A DNA stretch of 9,555 bases from Faeciplasma avium (GCA_018713505.1 DVOL01000081.1:1-9555); one strand, 5' to 3'. Positions 1 through 7,178 are shown, counted from the first letter of the stretch. Notes: generated by a model from the sequence alone, not told the origin. Numbers and translations: made by a program.

Positions 1-88
1 TAAAATGTGTATTTTTGTGTCGCTGTGCGGGTTTTGACCTTATTTTCTCTGGACGCTGCGGCGACCGGCTTGACTTTATTTTTTTATC

Positions 89-92
89 GGAG
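89..92 (+). promoter_or_regulatory. Ribosome binding site that decides the M50 protease start
   Basis: GGAG lies 7 bases before the ATG at 100. It favours that start over the in-frame GTG at 7, which has no such motif. Confidence 0.6.
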
Positions 93-99
93 CTATAAA

Positions 100-777
100 A
101 TGACTATTTTTTCTTACCTTAATAATATGCCCGTGTTCATTCTGATGGCGGGAATAAGGCTTTTGATTATCTTTACGATACTGCCGATTCACGAGTTTGC
201 CCACGGTTTTGCGGCGAAAAAGCTGGGGGACAAAACCGCACTTATCGCCGGCAGGCTGACGCTCAATCCCCTTGCGCATATCGATCCCATAGGAGCGGTG
301 CTTATATTCATCTGCGGCTTCGGATGGGCAAAGCCTGTGCCGGTAAATCCCAGGAACTTTAAAAACTACAGGCGTGACGACGCCCTTGTCGCCCTTGCGG
401 GACCGCTTTCAAACCTCATATGTGCGGCGGCTGGAAGGCTTGTCTACGAGATTATATACTCCACGATGTCAGGCGTTGGTATGCTTTTTGCGCTTCTAGC
501 GATAGAGCAGTTTATAATGATAAATATAAGCCTTGCGGTGTTCAACCTTCTTCCCATCTATCCGCTGGACGGTTCGCACATACTATCCGGCATACTTCCG
601 GCAAAGGCAAACGCCTTCATGTATAAATACCGCACCTATATATATTACGGACTGCTTTTTTGCCTTATCTTCGGTGTGCTGGATGTCCCGATATTCTGGC
701 TCTGCGGCAAGGTAAATCAGGGAATAGGTCTTTTGTTCTTCTGGGTAGAGCCTCTTATGAGAGCTGTTTTCGGCTGA
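100..777 (+). CDS. M50 family site-2-type zinc metalloprotease, membrane-embedded
   Basis: The protein (225 aa from this start) is a multi-pass membrane protein of the peptidase M50 family, whose members cut substrates within or next to the membrane. The zinc-binding HEFAH motif is at residues 31-35 (His31, Glu32, His35) inside the first hydrophobic stretch, and the second family motif NLLPIYPLDG is at residues 149-158, with Asp157 as the expected third zinc ligand. No PDZ domain is present, so it belongs to the short, site-2-like group often found next to scpA in Firmicutes. I chose the ATG at 100 because GGAG at 89-92 sits 7 bases upstream; the frame stays open back to a GTG at 7, but that extension lacks a ribosome binding site and puts a non-family tail in front. 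The stop is one base before the scpA start, suggesting co-translation. The substrate is not known. Confidence 0.9.
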   Translation: MTIFSYLNNMPVFILMAGIRLLIIFTILPIHEFAHGFAAKKLGDKTALIAGRLTLNPLAHIDPIGAVLIFICGFGWAKPVPVNPRNFKNYRRDDALVALAGPLSNLICAAAGRLVYEIIYSTMSGVGMLFALLAIEQFIMINISLAVFNLLPIYPLDGSHILSGILPAKANAFMYKYRTYIYYGLLFCLIFGVLDVPIFWLCGKVNQGIGLLFFWVEPLMRAVFG

Positions 778-778
778 T

Positions 779-1498
779 ATGGCGGCTCTTAGCTACAAGC
801 TTGACTCCTTTGAAGGACCCTTGGACCTCCTTTTGCACCTTATCACAAAGCACAAGCTCAACATCAAGGACATCCAGATAGGGCTTCTTTTGGAGCAGTA
901 TTTAAGGTATATCGACGGTATCGAGGAGGCCGACCTTGAGTATGCCGGCGAGTTTTTGGAGATGGCGGCTAGGCTGATTCTCATTAAGACCCTGTCGCTT
1001 CTGCCTGTTCACGAGGAGGCTGCCGTCATGAAGCGGGAGCTTGAGGGCAGGCTTGTCGAGTATTCTATCTGCAAGGAGCTGTCAAAAAGGCTTCGTTCCT
1101 CATATATAGGGGACAGCGTGTTTGTCAGGGAGCCTATGAAGCTTAAAAGACCTAAGACCTTTTCCGGCAGCGTAAGCCCGGACAGGCTCTATGAAGCCTA
1201 TATGCTGCTCCGTGAGAAAAAAAGCAGGCAGACCCCTGTCAGGGCAGAGGTCTTTAAGCCGATAGTCTCTAAAAGGGTCGTGCCGGTGTTTACCGGGATT
1301 TTAAAGGTGCTGAGGGCTGTTTACCGTGGCGGCAGCTGCGGCGTCTCGGAGCTTCTTGACGGTCTTGAGGGCAGGTCGGAGAAAATAGCGGTATTTCTGG
1401 CTGTTTTAGAGCTTACAAGGTCGGGCAGAGTCGCCCTTAGCGAGGACAACAGCCAAATAATGTATATGGGAGAAAGAAGGCATAATGCAGCTAAATGA
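779..1498 (+). CDS. scpA: Segregation and condensation protein A (kleisin)
   Basis: ScpA is the kleisin subunit of the bacterial SMC-ScpAB condensin; it bridges the SMC heads and recruits a ScpB dimer, and the complex organises and separates the newly replicated origins. The N-terminal family signature is clear: residues 7-22 carry FEGPLDLLLHLI preceded by KLDS, followed by a helical bundle with EYAGEFLEMAARLILIKT at about 55-72. The C-terminal winged-helix domain that binds the second SMC head is visible at about residues 165-235 (ending SEDNSQIMYMGE). The 239-aa length is normal for the family. It starts one base after the protease stop and its last 14 bases overlap scpB, so the two condensin partners are probably translationally coupled. 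Confidence 0.96.
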   Translation: MAALSYKLDSFEGPLDLLLHLITKHKLNIKDIQIGLLLEQYLRYIDGIEEADLEYAGEFLEMAARLILIKTLSLLPVHEEAAVMKRELEGRLVEYSICKELSKRLRSSYIGDSVFVREPMKLKRPKTFSGSVSPDRLYEAYMLLREKKSRQTPVRAEVFKPIVSKRVVPVFTGILKVLRAVYRGGSCGVSELLDGLEGRSEKIAVFLAVLELTRSGRVALSEDNSQIMYMGERRHNAAK

Positions 1499-2027
1499 GA
1501 TAGTGTCCGCTCTGGAGGCGGTTTTGTTTGCCTGCGGCGAGCCGGTGGACTCCTCAATCCTAGCCGAGTCCTTAGCAGTCGGTCAGGAGGATATAAAAAG
1601 GCTCGCAGCCTCGCTTAACGCAAGATATTCGGACTGCGGCTCCTCGCTTAGAGTTATAAGGCTTGACGACAGCTATCAGCTTATAGCCGTCGAGGAGTGG
1701 TCTGACTATATCCGCTCGACTTTTGACAGGATGGATAAAAAAAGAAACCAGGGACTGTCTCCGGCGGCGGTCGAGGTGCTGACGGTGATAGCCTACAATC
1801 AGCCTGTTACAAGGAGCTTTATAGACGATGTAAGAGGTGTAGACAGCGGCAGAGTTGTCAATACTCTTTTAGAGAAGGAGCTAATTGAGGAGGCTGGACG
1901 GCTCGACATTCCCGGCAGGCCTGTTTTGTTCAGAACGACAAAAAGCTTTTTAAGGTGCTTCGGGCTTAGCTCTCTTGAGGCTCTGCCTCCCGTTCCTGAG
2001 GACGGGGAGCAGCTATCCCTTGACTAA
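1485..2027 (+). CDS. scpB: Segregation and condensation protein B
   Basis: ScpB (180 aa) is the winged-helix partner that binds ScpA as a dimer in the SMC-ScpAB condensin. The N-terminal winged helix begins MQLNEIVSALEAVLFACGEPV, and the second winged helix contains the hallmark stretch AVEVLTVIAYNQPVTRSFID (residues about 86-105) followed by VRGVDSGRVVNTLLEKELIEE and GRPVLFRTTKSFLRCFGL. Length and motif order match the family, with only a short acidic tail. AGAAGG at 1475-1480 lies 4 bases before the ATG, inside the end of scpA. The stop is followed by about 36 bases before the probable start of the DUF2953 gene. Confidence 0.96.
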   Translation: MQLNEIVSALEAVLFACGEPVDSSILAESLAVGQEDIKRLAASLNARYSDCGSSLRVIRLDDSYQLIAVEEWSDYIRSTFDRMDKKRNQGLSPAAVEVLTVIAYNQPVTRSFIDDVRGVDSGRVVNTLLEKELIEEAGRLDIPGRPVLFRTTKSFLRCFGLSSLEALPPVPEDGEQLSLD

Positions 2028-2047
2028 CGGCGCCCGGCGGCAAAAGG

Positions 2048-2054
2048 AAGGAGG
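2048..2054 (+). promoter_or_regulatory. Strong ribosome binding site without a normal start codon behind it
   Basis: AAGGAGG is an excellent Shine-Dalgarno match. There is no ATG or GTG in any frame between it and 2106. The only in-frame triplet at ideal distance (9 bases) is ACG at 2064-2066; the first conventional in-frame start is TTG at 2106, 51 bases away. Confidence 0.7.
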
Positions 2055-2063
2055 ACGGAAGCT

Positions 2064-2942
2064 ACGGTAGGATATATCATTTTATTTACGGTTCTTGGAA
2101 TCATTTTGCTGATAGTTGCCCTCCTCCATATATCCGTCCGGGTCTATTTTAGCGCCGGCAGACCGGGGCTTAAAGTCAGGGTAAAATACCTCTGGCTGAC
2201 CCTTTACAGCTACAGTCTTGACGGCTGGAAAAAGCCCTCCAATTCCGATACGAAAAAGAATAGCGAGCCTCCCGGAGATAACGACTCCCCCTTTACCGTC
2301 ACCGAGCTTTACGACAGCTCTAAAGACGATTCTGCGGAGCCGTCAGCTAATGACAGCGGGGATGAAGCATCCCACGAGCCGTCAGAAAAAAAGGCTCCAG
2401 ACGGGGATTCAGACGAGGATTCAGGTATAAGTCCATCGGATGATGCCAAGGCTAGTGATGACGGCGATAATAGCGGCAAGGACAAAAAAAGAAAAAAGTC
2501 TCTTAGCGAGATATTAGAATTAATCAAGCTCTATCTTCCCACGGCAAAGAAGGCTCTTAAAAGGCTTAGAAGGCTGATAAGGATAAGGGAGCTTGACGCT
2601 AGGCTAAGCGTCTCGGGGAGCGACCCGCACAAGGCGGGGATTGCCTTTGCAAGGGCGAATCAGCTTTTTTATCCAGCACTGGGATGGCTCTGCGCCGCCT
2701 TTTCCGTCACGGTGAAAAGGACAGAGATAACCTGCGACTATTATGGAGGCAGGCTTGACGGCGAGGCGTCCTTTACGGTGCTTTTAAGACCCTCCTATGC
2801 CGTGCATATTTGCTTTTGCGCCCTATGCGGAATTTTGTGGGCGGGACTTAAAAACCGTTTCAAGAAAAAAGCCAACGGCGACAATATAAAAAACAATAAA
2901 AAGGATGGTAGAGAAAATGAGCGAGAGACAAAGCAATCTTGA
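2064..2942 (+). CDS. DUF2953 domain membrane protein with acidic linker (YtfI-like)
   Basis: This is a DUF2953-type protein, related to B. subtilis YtfI; its biochemical role is unknown, but it typically sits before ytfJ as here, which ties it to sporulation. Counting from the TTG at 2106 (278 aa), residues 1-16 are the end of a membrane helix, 17-38 a small beta-rich part, about 41-130 a Ser/Asp/Glu/Lys-rich disordered linker, and 131-250 the conserved core (SLSEILELIKLYLPTAKKAL, then SVSGSDPHKAGIAFARANQLFYPALGW). A second hydrophobic stretch is at about 231-247, followed by a basic, Asn-rich tail. I start it at ACG 2064 because a strong ribosome binding site lies 9 bases upstream and the added residues (VGYIILFTVLGIILLIVALL) complete the membrane helix; a conventional annotation would start at TTG 2106. 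The end overlaps the ytfJ start. Confidence 0.8.
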   Translation, partial: TVGYIILFTVLGIILLIVALLHISVRVYFSAGRPGLKVRVKYLWLTLYSYSLDGWKKPSNSDTKKNSEPPGDNDSPFTVTELYDSSKDDSAEPSANDSGDEASHEPSEKKAPDGDSDEDSGISPSDDAKASDDGDNSGKDKKRKKSLSEILELIKLYLPTAKKALKRLRRLIRIRELDARLSVSGSDPHKAGIAFARANQLFYPALGWLCAAFSVTVKRTEITCDYYGGRLDGEASFTVLLRPSYAVHICFCALCGILWAGLKNRFKKKANGDNIKNNKKDGRENERETKQS

Positions 2943-3318
2943 GGGACTGGTAAGGTCCGCAATCGAAAAAATCAAGGAGGTCGTCGATGTTCAGACGGTT
3001 GTTGGAAATCCTATCACCGCTCCTAACGGCACGGTGATAATCCCCGTTTCCAAGATATCGGTCGGCTTCGGCTCGGGAGGCTCTGACATCCCCGCAAAGG
3101 ACAGGGAGCTGTTCGGCGGAGGAATGGGCGGAGGAGTTTCCATCCAGCCGCTTGCATTTATAGTCATAGCGGCGGACGGCGGCGTCAAGCTGCTTCAGAT
3201 GACAATCAATGCCTCCAAGGAAAACGCAGCTCTGGCAATTTTACCTGATATTGTCGATAAAATTTCCGCTATGGTTTCAAAAAGCAAGGAAGAGTCCCCC
3301 AAGGAAGAAATAGACTGA
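2917..3318 (+). CDS. ytfJ: GerW/YtfJ family spore protein
   Basis: YtfJ (GerW) proteins are small forespore-made proteins; in B. subtilis the protein is needed for normal germination responses, but its molecular activity is unclear. The family features are all present: an N-terminal helix NLEGLVRSAIEKIKEVVDVQTVVGNPI (residues 7-33), IIPVSKISVGFGSGGSD (41-57), a glycine cluster GGGMGGG (67-73), and the beta-strand IQPLAFIVI (76-84), ending with a Lys/Glu-rich tail. The 133-aa length is typical. I prefer the ATG at 2917, giving MSERQSNLEGL, because homologues begin similarly; an ATG at 2905 is in frame but has its AAGG touching the start codon. The first 26 bases overlap the DUF2953 gene, so translation is probably coupled. 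Its presence argues for a spore-forming host or recent ancestor. Confidence 0.93.
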   Translation: MSERQSNLEGLVRSAIEKIKEVVDVQTVVGNPITAPNGTVIIPVSKISVGFGSGGSDIPAKDRELFGGGMGGGVSIQPLAFIVIAADGGVKLLQMTINASKENAALAILPDIVDKISAMVSKSKEESPKEEID

Positions 3319-3326
3319 TTCTGGGC

Positions 3327-3355
3327 TGAATTATCCCTCGGTAAATTCATAAAAT
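3327..3355 (+). promoter_or_regulatory. Possible weak promoter upstream of the carboxypeptidase gene
   Basis: TAAAAT at 3350-3355 matches the -10 consensus at five of six positions, with TGAATT at 3327-3332 seventeen bases upstream. As a housekeeping -35 that hexamer is poor. It also faintly resembles a forespore sigma (SigG/SigF) arrangement, TGAATT with CATAAAA at 3348, but the spacing of 15 and the mismatches argue against it. This 68-base gap is the longest one inside the gene run. Confidence 0.25.
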
Positions 3356-3374
3356 AGCTTCAAACAGATTGTTT

Positions 3375-3380
3375 GGAGGG
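3375..3380 (+). promoter_or_regulatory. Ribosome binding site that decides the carboxypeptidase start
   Basis: GGAGGG lies 6 bases before the ATG at 3387. An in-frame TTG at 3369 would place this motif inside the coding region and would add residues in front of a well-formed signal peptide. Confidence 0.8.
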
Positions 3381-3386
3381 ACCTTT

Positions 3387-4490
3387 ATGGATAATGTATG
3401 CAGGTATATTTGCTGCCTTATCTGCCTGATATGGGTGGCTGCCTGCATTTGTATAAATGCAAAGGCTATAGAGCCTGAGCCGACGGCTAAGGCGTGTATT
3501 CTTATGGATGCCGACACCGGGAGGATTCTTTACGAAAAAAACTCTGAGGTCAGGCTTCAGATGGCAAGCACCACCAAAATCATGACCTCGCTTCTGACCG
3601 CCGAGTCAGGAGAGCTTGATGAGTATTTCACTGTAGACCCCGACGCTATAAGGGTGGAAGGCTCCTCGATGGGACTTACCGAGGGCGTGAAGGTCACAAG
3701 GAGGATGCTCATCTACGGCATGCTTCTTCCCAGCGGAAACGACGCTGCAAACGCAGCGGCAGTGAGCGTCAGCGGGGATATCGAGAGCTTTGTCGAGCTT
3801 ATGAACAAAAGAGCGGCCGAAATGGGGCTTACGAGTACCCACTTTGTCACTCCGTCAGGGCTTGACGACTACACCGACGAGCATTACTCCACGGCTAAGG
3901 ACATGGCTCTGCTTACGGCGCAGGCATTAAAAAATCCCGACTTCAGCGCCGCCGCAGCTACACGCTCCATCTGCCTAAAATACGGAGACGGAAGCGACTG
4001 CTGGCTTAAAAACTCAAACCGTCTGCTTGAGTCCTGCGAGGGCGTCATAGGCGTTAAGACCGGCTTTACCGATAAGGCGGGAAGATGCCTTGTCTCCGCC
4101 TGCAGAAGAAACGGAGTCACGCTCATATGCGTTACGCTGAATGACCCCAACGACTGGTACGACCATTCTCGTCTGTATGATTACGCCTTTGGCTGCTATA
4201 AGACTGTTTGCTTCGAGGGCATATCGGTGAGGATGCCGGTAGCCGGAGACCTTTACGATTCAGAAACTGGAAAAAGCCTCGACTTTGTGAATGTTAGCGG
4301 CGGCGGAGCAAGCATTACCCTTCCCGCCGAGGACGCAGGACGGGTAAAAAGCACCGTGCTTCTAAAAAGATTTGTATATATGCCCTATGCCGAGGATTTT
4401 AACTATCCCGTCGGGTATATTTTGTACACCCTAGACGGCGAGCTTCTGGAAAGCTCGGGAATCTATCCCGACTTCAGGGCGGCTGAGTAA
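3387..4490 (+). CDS. Serine-type D-Ala-D-Ala carboxypeptidase (PBP, S11 family; DacB/DacF-like)
   Basis: This low-molecular-weight penicillin-binding protein removes the terminal D-alanine from peptidoglycan pentapeptides outside the cytoplasmic membrane; sporulation paralogues (DacB, DacF) control spore cortex cross-linking. The 367-aa protein has a signal peptide at residues 1-27 with a likely cut after AKA. The three active-site motifs are intact: STTK at 61-64 (Ser61 nucleophile, Lys64), SGN at 116-118, and KTG at 224-226. A C-terminal beta domain follows at about 272-360. It ends at that domain (SSGIYPDFRAAE) with no obvious amphipathic or hydrophobic C-terminal anchor, which many family members have. 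Position after scpAB and before rluB matches dacB of B. subtilis, and position after ytfJ fits a sporulation role; I cannot tell DacB from DacF by sequence alone. Confidence 0.93.
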   Translation: MDNVCRYICCLICLIWVAACICINAKAIEPEPTAKACILMDADTGRILYEKNSEVRLQMASTTKIMTSLLTAESGELDEYFTVDPDAIRVEGSSMGLTEGVKVTRRMLIYGMLLPSGNDAANAAAVSVSGDIESFVELMNKRAAEMGLTSTHFVTPSGLDDYTDEHYSTAKDMALLTAQALKNPDFSAAAATRSICLKYGDGSDCWLKNSNRLLESCEGVIGVKTGFTDKAGRCLVSACRRNGVTLICVTLNDPNDWYDHSRLYDYAFGCYKTVCFEGISVRMPVAGDLYDSETGKSLDFVNVSGGGASITLPAEDAGRVKSTVLLKRFVYMPYAEDFNYPVGYILYTLDGELLESSGIYPDFRAAE

Positions 4491-4535
4491 GAAAAAGCAT
4501 TACGAACAGGACAATTTATATAAAGGACAGAATTT

Positions 4536-5276
4536 ATGGAAGAGAGAATACAAAAGATAATCTCCGCCTCCGGCTACACATCAAGACGGAAGGCGGAGGA
4601 GCTTATATCTGCGGGCAGAGTCAGGGTAAACGGACGGCCATGCCATGTGGGGGACAGGGCTGACCCCGCAAAAGACATAATAACCGTAGACGGCGAGAGG
4701 CTGGAGACAGGCTCTGGCAGGGAGCATATTTATCTTATGCTCAACAAGCCAAGAGGCTATGTCACCACAATGAGCGACGAGCTTGGAAGAAAGTGCGTAA
4801 CCGACCTTCTTGAGGGAGTGGAAAAAAGGGTCTATCCCATAGGCAGGCTGGACAGAAACTCCGAGGGGCTTTTGCTTTTCACAAACGACGGCGAGCTTGC
4901 CAACTCCATAATGCATCCTGGCTGCCACATTCAAAAGACCTACAGGGTGACGGTCCGTCCCGACATTACCGAGGAGCAGCTAATCGCCATGCAGAGCGGA
5001 GTCACGCTTGACGACGGCAAAAAGACGCTTCCAGCCTCTGCAACGGTTTTATCCAAGGAGCCGGGCAGGGTGGTTTTGCAGCTTACCATCAGGGAGGGCA
5101 GAAACCGTCAGATAAGAAGGATGTGCGAGGCTCTGGGGCTTGAGGTCGCAAGGCTTAAAAGGACCTCCGTGGGACCTGTGAAGCTGGGAATGTTAAAGCC
5201 CGGCGAGTTCAGGGAGCTTACCGCAAGCGAGCTTTCGTCGCTGAGAGCCGCCATCTCAAAGGGAAAGGGTGCGTAG
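4536..5276 (+). CDS. rluB: Ribosomal large subunit pseudouridine synthase, RsuA/RluB family
   Basis: The enzyme converts a specific uridine of rRNA to pseudouridine; by gene context and length (246 aa) it is most likely RluB, acting on 23S rRNA helix 80-93 region. Residues 1-58 are an S4 RNA-binding domain (RIQKIISASGYTSRRKAEEL). The catalytic motif GRLDRNSEG is at 103-111, with Asp106 as the catalytic aspartate. The family signature REGRNRQIRRMCEALG lies at 187-201, followed by RLKRTSVGPVKLG. AAAGGA at 4522-4527 sits 8 bases before the ATG. In B. subtilis rluB (ypuL) lies downstream of dacB-spmA-spmB; here it directly follows the carboxypeptidase gene after 45 bases. Distinguishing RluB from RsuA rests on context, so the specific target position is an inference. 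Confidence 0.94.
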   Translation: MEERIQKIISASGYTSRRKAEELISAGRVRVNGRPCHVGDRADPAKDIITVDGERLETGSGREHIYLMLNKPRGYVTTMSDELGRKCVTDLLEGVEKRVYPIGRLDRNSEGLLLFTNDGELANSIMHPGCHIQKTYRVTVRPDITEEQLIAMQSGVTLDDGKKTLPASATVLSKEPGRVVLQLTIREGRNRQIRRMCEALGLEVARLKRTSVGPVKLGMLKPGEFRELTASELSSLRAAISKGKGA

Positions 5277-5278
5277 GT

Positions 5279-5662
5279 ATGCTTGAGATTTTAAAGCAGC
5301 CGGACAGGAGCGCATATCTTGACATAATAAAGGGTCTTGGAATTGATGAGGAAAGCGCCCAGATTTCGGAGTCTATAGACGACGGCAGGGTGACGGGCTA
5401 CTCTGTCTACTGCTTTGAGCGGGGGAGTATTGTAGTTTATACCGTTTCGCCGGCTGACGACCTCCCTCTTGCCGACGGCATACTAAGAAGCGTTTTGTTT
5501 TTGGCGGTGCTGAGGGGAGTAGAGAGCGCAAGGCTTTACGGTGACGCCGAATCAGCCGCCATAAGACTGGGATACGCCCTGAATGACGGTCTGCTTGAGC
5601 CTATTTCCGGGCTTTTTGGAGGCTGTGAGGGCTGCGGGCATAATAAGCACAGGGAGGATTAA
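5279..5662 (+). CDS. Small GNAT-like protein with Cys/His-rich tail, function unknown
   Basis: I do not recognise a characterised homologue for this 127-aa protein. Its layout suggests a short, divergent GNAT acetyltransferase-like fold: a strand pair with GYSVYCFERGSIVVYTVSP (residues 40-58), then a helix ADGILRSVLFLAVLRGVESA (65-84) where GNAT proteins bind acetyl-CoA, then a strand/helix pair ending RLGYALND (96-103). The classical R/Q-x-x-G-x-G/A loop is not obvious, so catalytic activity is doubtful. The C-terminus has C116-x2-C119-x-H121-x2-H124, a possible metal site. It starts two bases after rluB, with AAAGGG at 5264-5269 inside the rluB end, and its stop is one base before pncB, so it belongs to this operon. 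Weak resemblance only; confidence in the gene is high, in the fold moderate. Confidence 0.8.
   Translation: MLEILKQPDRSAYLDIIKGLGIDEESAQISESIDDGRVTGYSVYCFERGSIVVYTVSPADDLPLADGILRSVLFLAVLRGVESARLYGDAESAAIRLGYALNDGLLEPISGLFGGCEGCGHNKHRED
5651..5657 (+). promoter_or_regulatory. Ribosome binding site that decides the pncB start
   Basis: AGGGAGG lies 6 bases before the ATG at 5664. The pncB frame is open further upstream to 5583, but that extension overlaps the preceding gene and would bury this motif. Confidence 0.75.
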
Positions 5663-5663
5663 T

Positions 5664-7178
5664 ATGCTTGATGATATTCTTGACGAGCTTTACTACTGCG
5701 ATGAGTCGGATACCGACGGAATAATAAGCCTAAAGCACGCTAACCTGAGTATGCTCTGCGACTTCTACGAGCTTACAATGGGGAGCGGCTACTTTGAAAA
5801 CGGCTTTAAGGACAAGATTTGCTATTTTGACCTCTTTTACAGGAACCCGCCGGACAACGGAGGCTTTGTGATAGCCTGCGGGCTTGAGTCGGTCGTCGAC
5901 TACATACTCAACCTCAGGTTTGACGACGATGATATAAGCTATCTGAGGGGAAAGAGGCTTTTCTCCGAGGAGTTTTTGGATTACCTCAGAGATTTTCACT
6001 TCACCGGGGATATCTGGGCTGTGCCGGAGGGAACGGTGGTTTTCCCCAATGTCCCGATTCTGACGGTCAAGGCGCCTGCAATAGAGGCTCAGCTTATAGA
6101 GACCTATCTTCTTTTAGCCATAAACCACCAGTCGCTGATTGCAACCAAGACGAGCCGTATTGTCAGGGCGGCAGGAGGCAGAGCCGTTTCGGAATTCGGC
6201 GCAAGAAGGGCGCACGGAGTCTCGGCAGCGGTTTTAGGGGCAAGGGCGGCGTATATTGCCGGGGCGAGCGGAAGCTCCTGCACTCTAAGCGACCAGCTCT
6301 TCGGAGTTCCGGCCTCGGGGACGATGGCTCACTCCTGGGTGCAGCTTTTCCCGAGCGAGCTTGATGCGTTCAGGTGCTACTGCAAAACCTTCCCGGACGG
6401 CGTAACCCTGCTGGTTGACACCTATAATGTGCTAAAGAGCGGAGTCCCCAATGCGATAAGGGCATTCGACGAGGTGCTAAAGCCCTGCGGGAAGCGTCCC
6501 TTTGCGATAAGGCTTGACTCCGGGGATATCGCCTATCTTTCGAAAAAGGCAAGAAAAATGCTCGACGACGCCGGCTACACCGACTGCCGGATAATCGCCT
6601 CCAACTCCCTTGACGAGTACCTTATCAAGGATATGCTTATGCAGGGAGCAAGGGTCGACCTGTTCGGAGTGGGGGAGAGGCTCATAACCTCAAAGTCCTC
6701 CGCCGTTTTAGACGGTGTTTACAAGCTTGTCGCCGTTGAGGAGAACGGCAGAGCAGTCCCCAGGATAAAGCTCTCGGAAAATGTCCAGAAGATTACGAAT
6801 CCTCATTTTAAGAGAGTCTACAGGCTTTATGACAACAAATCGGGAAAGGCTGTTGCGGACTATCTCTGCCTCCGTGAGGAAAGGGTTGACAGCTCCAAGC
6901 CGCTGGAGATATTCGACCCCTCCTTCACATGGAAAAGGCAGACTCTTACGGACTACACTGCAAAGGAGATGCTCCTTCCTGTGTTCATAGGCGGACGCCT
7001 TGTGACAAGTCTTCCCGAGCTTGAGGATATAAGAAAGCACTGCCAGAGGGAGCTTTCGACGATGTGGGACTCTGTTCTAAGGTTTGAAAACCCGCACGAG
7101 CACTATGTCGACCTGTCAAAGCGGCTCTGGGATATCAAGCAGGAGCTTCTTTTGAGGCATTCTGAAGGCGGGCTATGA
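5664..7178 (+). CDS. pncB: Nicotinate phosphoribosyltransferase
   Basis: The enzyme joins nicotinate and PRPP, with ATP hydrolysis, to give nicotinate mononucleotide (EC 6.3.4.21), the first step of the Preiss-Handler route to NAD in the cytoplasm. The 504-aa protein shows the family motifs in order: DFYELTMGSGYF (33-44), FDLFYRNPP and GGFVIACGLE (55-75), SEFGARRAHG (176-185), then GTMAHSWVQ (219-227) with His223 at the place of the autophosphorylated histidine, and the phosphoribosyl-binding RLDSGDIAYLSKKARKML (283-300). ASNSLDEY and FGVGERLITS follow. The start at 5664 is fixed by a strong ribosome binding site and by the family's usual length. The stop overlaps the start of the next gene by 4 bases (ATGA). 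I see no NiaR-type operator or riboswitch nearby, so regulation is probably that of the whole operon. Confidence 0.96.
   Translation: MLDDILDELYYCDESDTDGIISLKHANLSMLCDFYELTMGSGYFENGFKDKICYFDLFYRNPPDNGGFVIACGLESVVDYILNLRFDDDDISYLRGKRLFSEEFLDYLRDFHFTGDIWAVPEGTVVFPNVPILTVKAPAIEAQLIETYLLLAINHQSLIATKTSRIVRAAGGRAVSEFGARRAHGVSAAVLGARAAYIAGASGSSCTLSDQLFGVPASGTMAHSWVQLFPSELDAFRCYCKTFPDGVTLLVDTYNVLKSGVPNAIRAFDEVLKPCGKRPFAIRLDSGDIAYLSKKARKMLDDAGYTDCRIIASNSLDEYLIKDMLMQGARVDLFGVGERLITSKSSAVLDGVYKLVAVEENGRAVPRIKLSENVQKITNPHFKRVYRLYDNKSGKAVADYLCLREERVDSSKPLEIFDPSFTWKRQTLTDYTAKEMLLPVFIGGRLVTSLPELEDIRKHCQRELSTMWDSVLRFENPHEHYVDLSKRLWDIKQELLLRHSEGGL

Noticed and set aside
70..99. TTGACT, 18 bases, TATAAA as a promoter for the M50 gene
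   Set aside because: The -10 box would touch the ATG at 100, so transcription would begin inside the gene and bypass the ribosome binding site at 89-92.
7..99. N-terminal extension of the M50 protease from GTG at 7
   Set aside because: No ribosome binding site before it, and the added residues do not look like the family; the ATG at 100 has GGAG at good spacing.
4494..4524. TATATAAA before rluB as a -10 box
   Set aside because: No -35-like sequence lies at a suitable distance; the A/T-rich stretch more likely just precedes the ribosome binding site AAAGGA.
5583..5663. N-terminal extension of nicotinate phosphoribosyltransferase
   Set aside because: It overlaps the previous gene in another frame, and AGGGAGG at 5651-5657 clearly serves the ATG at 5664.
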